DNA of 64,000 nucleotides from Galaxea fascicularis (lineage: Eukaryota; Cnidaria; Anthozoa; Scleractinia; Euphylliidae): NCBI GenBank assembly GCA_948470475.1, contig OX419344.1:22018225-22082224 (forward strand). Reading direction: 5' to 3'. The position numbers and the translations under genes are program-made. A model generated the notes under the pieces. That model was not told where the DNA came from and searched no databases. It worked only from the letters and a program-made list of their open reading frames with translations. The first letter of the stretch is position 1, and each line of letters opens with the position of its first letter. This document shows positions 62,053 through 64,000 of the stretch, in pieces.

Positions 62053-62893
62053 TCAGTCGCAAATACATTCCAGCGAGTACGCGCCACAACTTTCGCACCT
62101 GAGCCGGGCATTGTTTTCCAGCGCGAATTCCCACGCTTTTTCTTCTTTGTCTGCCCCCTCCACCATTACTTGCATGTCTGGCGGCAGCCTTTCCTTCATT
62201 GCTTTGTCCAACCACCCGCACTCGCAATATGCTGCGAATTTTCCGCAGACTTCTGGGCAGCTGGTCTTTTGCCCAGCTTTGGATTTAGGTCTCATCTTCC
62301 CAGTTGAACCAATCGTGCCCGCAGTCGCAGTCTTTTGTGAAGGCGAAACAACTCGGGCAGACAACCGGCACTTCGTGAAAGTCCGCGAACTCCATTGCTT
62401 TCTCTTCATCCTCCTCTTAAGCGCGCTCCACTGCCGCCTGGGACTCTTCCTCCGTCATGGAAACTGGCGCGCCATGCTCAGCCGGCATTTCGCATTGGTC
62501 TGCCGTTGGCCCCCCCGGTTTCGATTTCTCTGTAAGCTTCCCAATGAAAGGGTTCGTCGTCCCCCAGAGACTCAAGACTGGAAGCTGGTGAAAATCCCCC
62601 CTCAGGAATCATCCATCCGTGTTGTGCGGCGAATTCTTCGCGCAAGTCCTCGTCGTTTTCCATGATCTCGTCATCGAGGTCGGGAAAATGGTCTCTGATG
62701 ACGAACCTGTCCTCAAGGCGCTGGTCGCTTCGTCCTCGCCCCGGTTGCCCGGGGAGCCGAGGAGTCTTGGCCATCGAGCTGCCATATTCTCGCGCAGATT
62801 TTCTTCACCGCCGTGCGCCGGCATTGGTCCTCTTTCCCCGCACCCCTCTAATTGGTCTGCCGCCGCTTGCCACGCGCTGCTTTGTGCCGCCAT
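62053..62893 (-). pseudogene. Acidic/Cys-containing Polinton hypothetical gene, frameshifted
   Basis: Minus-strand frames follow one another: 62893-62609, 62774-62478 (acidic: DHFPDLDDEIMENDEDLREE) and 62409-62053, which ends with three Cys clusters (CPEVC, CECG, CESCG...CIC). Stops or frame changes separate them, so this is one decayed gene or two. It lies just upstream of the GIY-YIG-like gene on the same strand. Confidence 0.4.
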
Positions 62894-62964
62894 GGGTGCC
62901 CCTCCGTTGCCGCCCTCTAAATGGCCCGCCCGGGCGGCTGCCGCCCCGCGCCGCTGTTCCCCCG

Positions 62965-63129
62965 AGTAGTATGTTAAGTATTAAGCAAATAACATTTCCC
63001 CACTCTAAGGATAGAACGCCCCCTAAAACGCCCACCAGCTGGCATTCCCGCGATGTCAAGAGTTGGAATGACTGCTGGTGGGCGTTTTCGGGGCTGTTCT
63101 GTTGTTTGGTTAATACTTTACATACTACT
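62965..63129 (-). repeat. Right terminal inverted repeat, itself a fold-back
   Basis: Same structure as the left end: AGTAGTATGTTAAGTATTAA at the inner side and TTAATACTTTACATACTACT at the outer side, with ACGCCCACCAGC pairing to GCTGGTGGGCGT. About 165 bp, slightly shortened relative to the left copy. Confidence 0.85.
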
Positions 63130-63135
63130 CTTTTC
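63130..63135. other. Right target-site duplication of the Polinton-like element
   Basis: CTTTTC, one mismatch from CTCTTC at the left side. Confidence 0.6.
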
Positions 63136-64000
63136 CGAGGTTGTTGAAATGCCAGTCTCTAACGTTGCTTGCATAGATCTGATGTTGTTTCAATGCAAGT
63201 GCCCTACTGTATATGAGTTGTGGTATAGTTTAAGGAAAGGAAAACATTTTTCATGGATGGTTACAAATGGAAAGAGAATGACTAAATATCATTCGGATTG
63301 CCCAAAACTATTTCATGTAGTTTTGACTCAAACCCTCAGTGTCTGGCCCAAAATAGATAGTGAACTGTTCAGCCAATCGGTTTATATCACTTGGTCTTAC
63401 AACTGGGGGGTGGGGGCAGGTGTGTGCTGGTGTGTGCTGCAAAGGGTCTTAAACCCTGACCCTATTTGAGGATGAAGCAAACGAAAATTAATACCCTATT
63501 TAAGGCCCAAACGCGAAAAATGACACCCTATTCAAGGGAAAAACTAATACTAAAAATAGCTTGGACGGGTCGTTTCTGTAAGATTACTGGAAGTCAGCAT
63601 CAAGCATAGTATACTAGACTAAGCCAACTTTAATAATATGCCATCTTGGTAAATCTTTCAGAGTTGTTTGTTCCCTGTTGCTACTTTATTATTAACCTCC
63701 ACGGAAAAACACAATCTTCATAAAATCGCTTTGTTAAGGCTACCGCACACTAGCCGATTTTTTGTCGCAGAGCTGAAGATTTTTTGTCGGGGTTAAATCG
63801 GGTTAAAATTTGTCGAGACGTCAGCTTGCCGCACACTAGCCGATTTTTTGTCCCGACTAACCGCGTTTAGTCTTGGGGTCGAGTCGATCTCCGCCATGTT
63901 GGAAAAGACGCTTATTCACGTGACTCTCGTGACAATTCCTCATTGGTTTAGGTACGCGTGAGCCCCGACAAATTATCTTGGCCTACCGCACACTAGCCGA
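63136..64000. repeat. Repeat-rich right flank
   Basis: No WASHC2 exon is evident. A degenerate C/G-rich repeat lies at about 63400-63540 (GACCCTATTTGAGG, AATACCCTATTTAAGG). From 63745, the unit CCGCACACTAGCCGATTTTT recurs (63747, 63830 and, truncated by the window end, about 63984), with a GTCGAGACGTC-like spacer. Confidence 0.6.

Larger units (their letters stand above)
55981..63129. mobile_element. Polinton/Maverick-like virus-related element, 7149 bp, defective
   Basis: The ends start AG and finish CT: left AGTAGTATGTAAAGTATTAA, right TTAATACTTTACATACTACT. Both ends carry the same roughly 165-180-bp sequence. Inside are a protein-primed family B polymerase (plus), a DDE integrase (minus), a PLA2-domain protein (plus), a GIY-YIG-like gene, Cys-rich genes and a membrane-like gene (minus). 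This combination defines Polintons/adintovirus-like elements. Typical ones are 15-20 kb and encode capsid, protease and packaging ATPase; none of these was seen here. The internal GC content is well above the host flanks. Most genes are broken, so it is an old or non-autonomous copy sitting in WASHC2, downstream of exon 19. Confidence 0.88.

Noticed and set aside
1..64000. CRISPR arrays, bacterial operons, rRNA genes
   Set aside because: No regularly spaced direct repeats, no prokaryotic gene packing outside the Polinton, and no rRNA-like sequence were seen.

Overview
The window looks like nuclear DNA of an anthozoan cnidarian, most likely a stony coral. It is AT-rich, has many small exons with GT/AG introns, carries metazoan neural and trafficking genes, and is densely seeded with short inverted-repeat elements, tRNA-derived SINEs and a Polinton/Maverick. 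The species call is inference. Gene models were built by reading frames across splice sites by eye; every intron phase was checked for consistency, but no alignment or transcript was available.

Layout. (1) 1-1023, plus strand: the last two exons of an unidentified gene. (2) 15911-1687, minus strand: a complete 26-exon SID1-family gene (SIDT1/SIDT2 type, 813 aa). (3) 15912-23483: about 7.5 kb without convincing coding sequence, holding the SIDT upstream region and probably the promoter and untranslated first exon of the next gene. (4) 23484-36060, plus strand: a complete Roundabout (Robo) axon-guidance receptor of 1514 aa in 14 coding exons, with five Ig domains, two fibronectin III domains, one membrane span and a tail carrying Robo-type proline-rich and SFFTDADF motifs. 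(5) 39411-55694, plus strand: the first 19 coding exons (802 aa) of WASHC2/FAM21, the WASH-complex subunit with a long LF-motif tail; its 3' part must lie to the right. (6) 55981-63129: a 7.15-kb Polinton/Maverick-like element inside WASHC2, with near-identical ends that are themselves fold-backs and an imperfect 6-bp target duplication. (7) 63136-64000: repeats.

The Polinton carries a broken protein-primed family B DNA polymerase, a retrovirus-type integrase with one in-frame stop, an intact parvovirus-VP1-like phospholipase A2 domain protein, a GIY-YIG-like nuclease gene split by a nested 375-bp MITE, two Cys-rich genes and a membrane-like gene. I saw no capsid, packaging ATPase or protease gene. 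It is the most unusual object here.

The three host genes have no evident shared pathway: SIDT proteins act in dsRNA/lipid handling at endolysosomal or plasma membranes, Robo in Slit reception, WASHC2 in retromer/endosomal actin control. Introns hold several repeat families that recur in the window, including one element whose end supplies the splice acceptor of SIDT exon 14.
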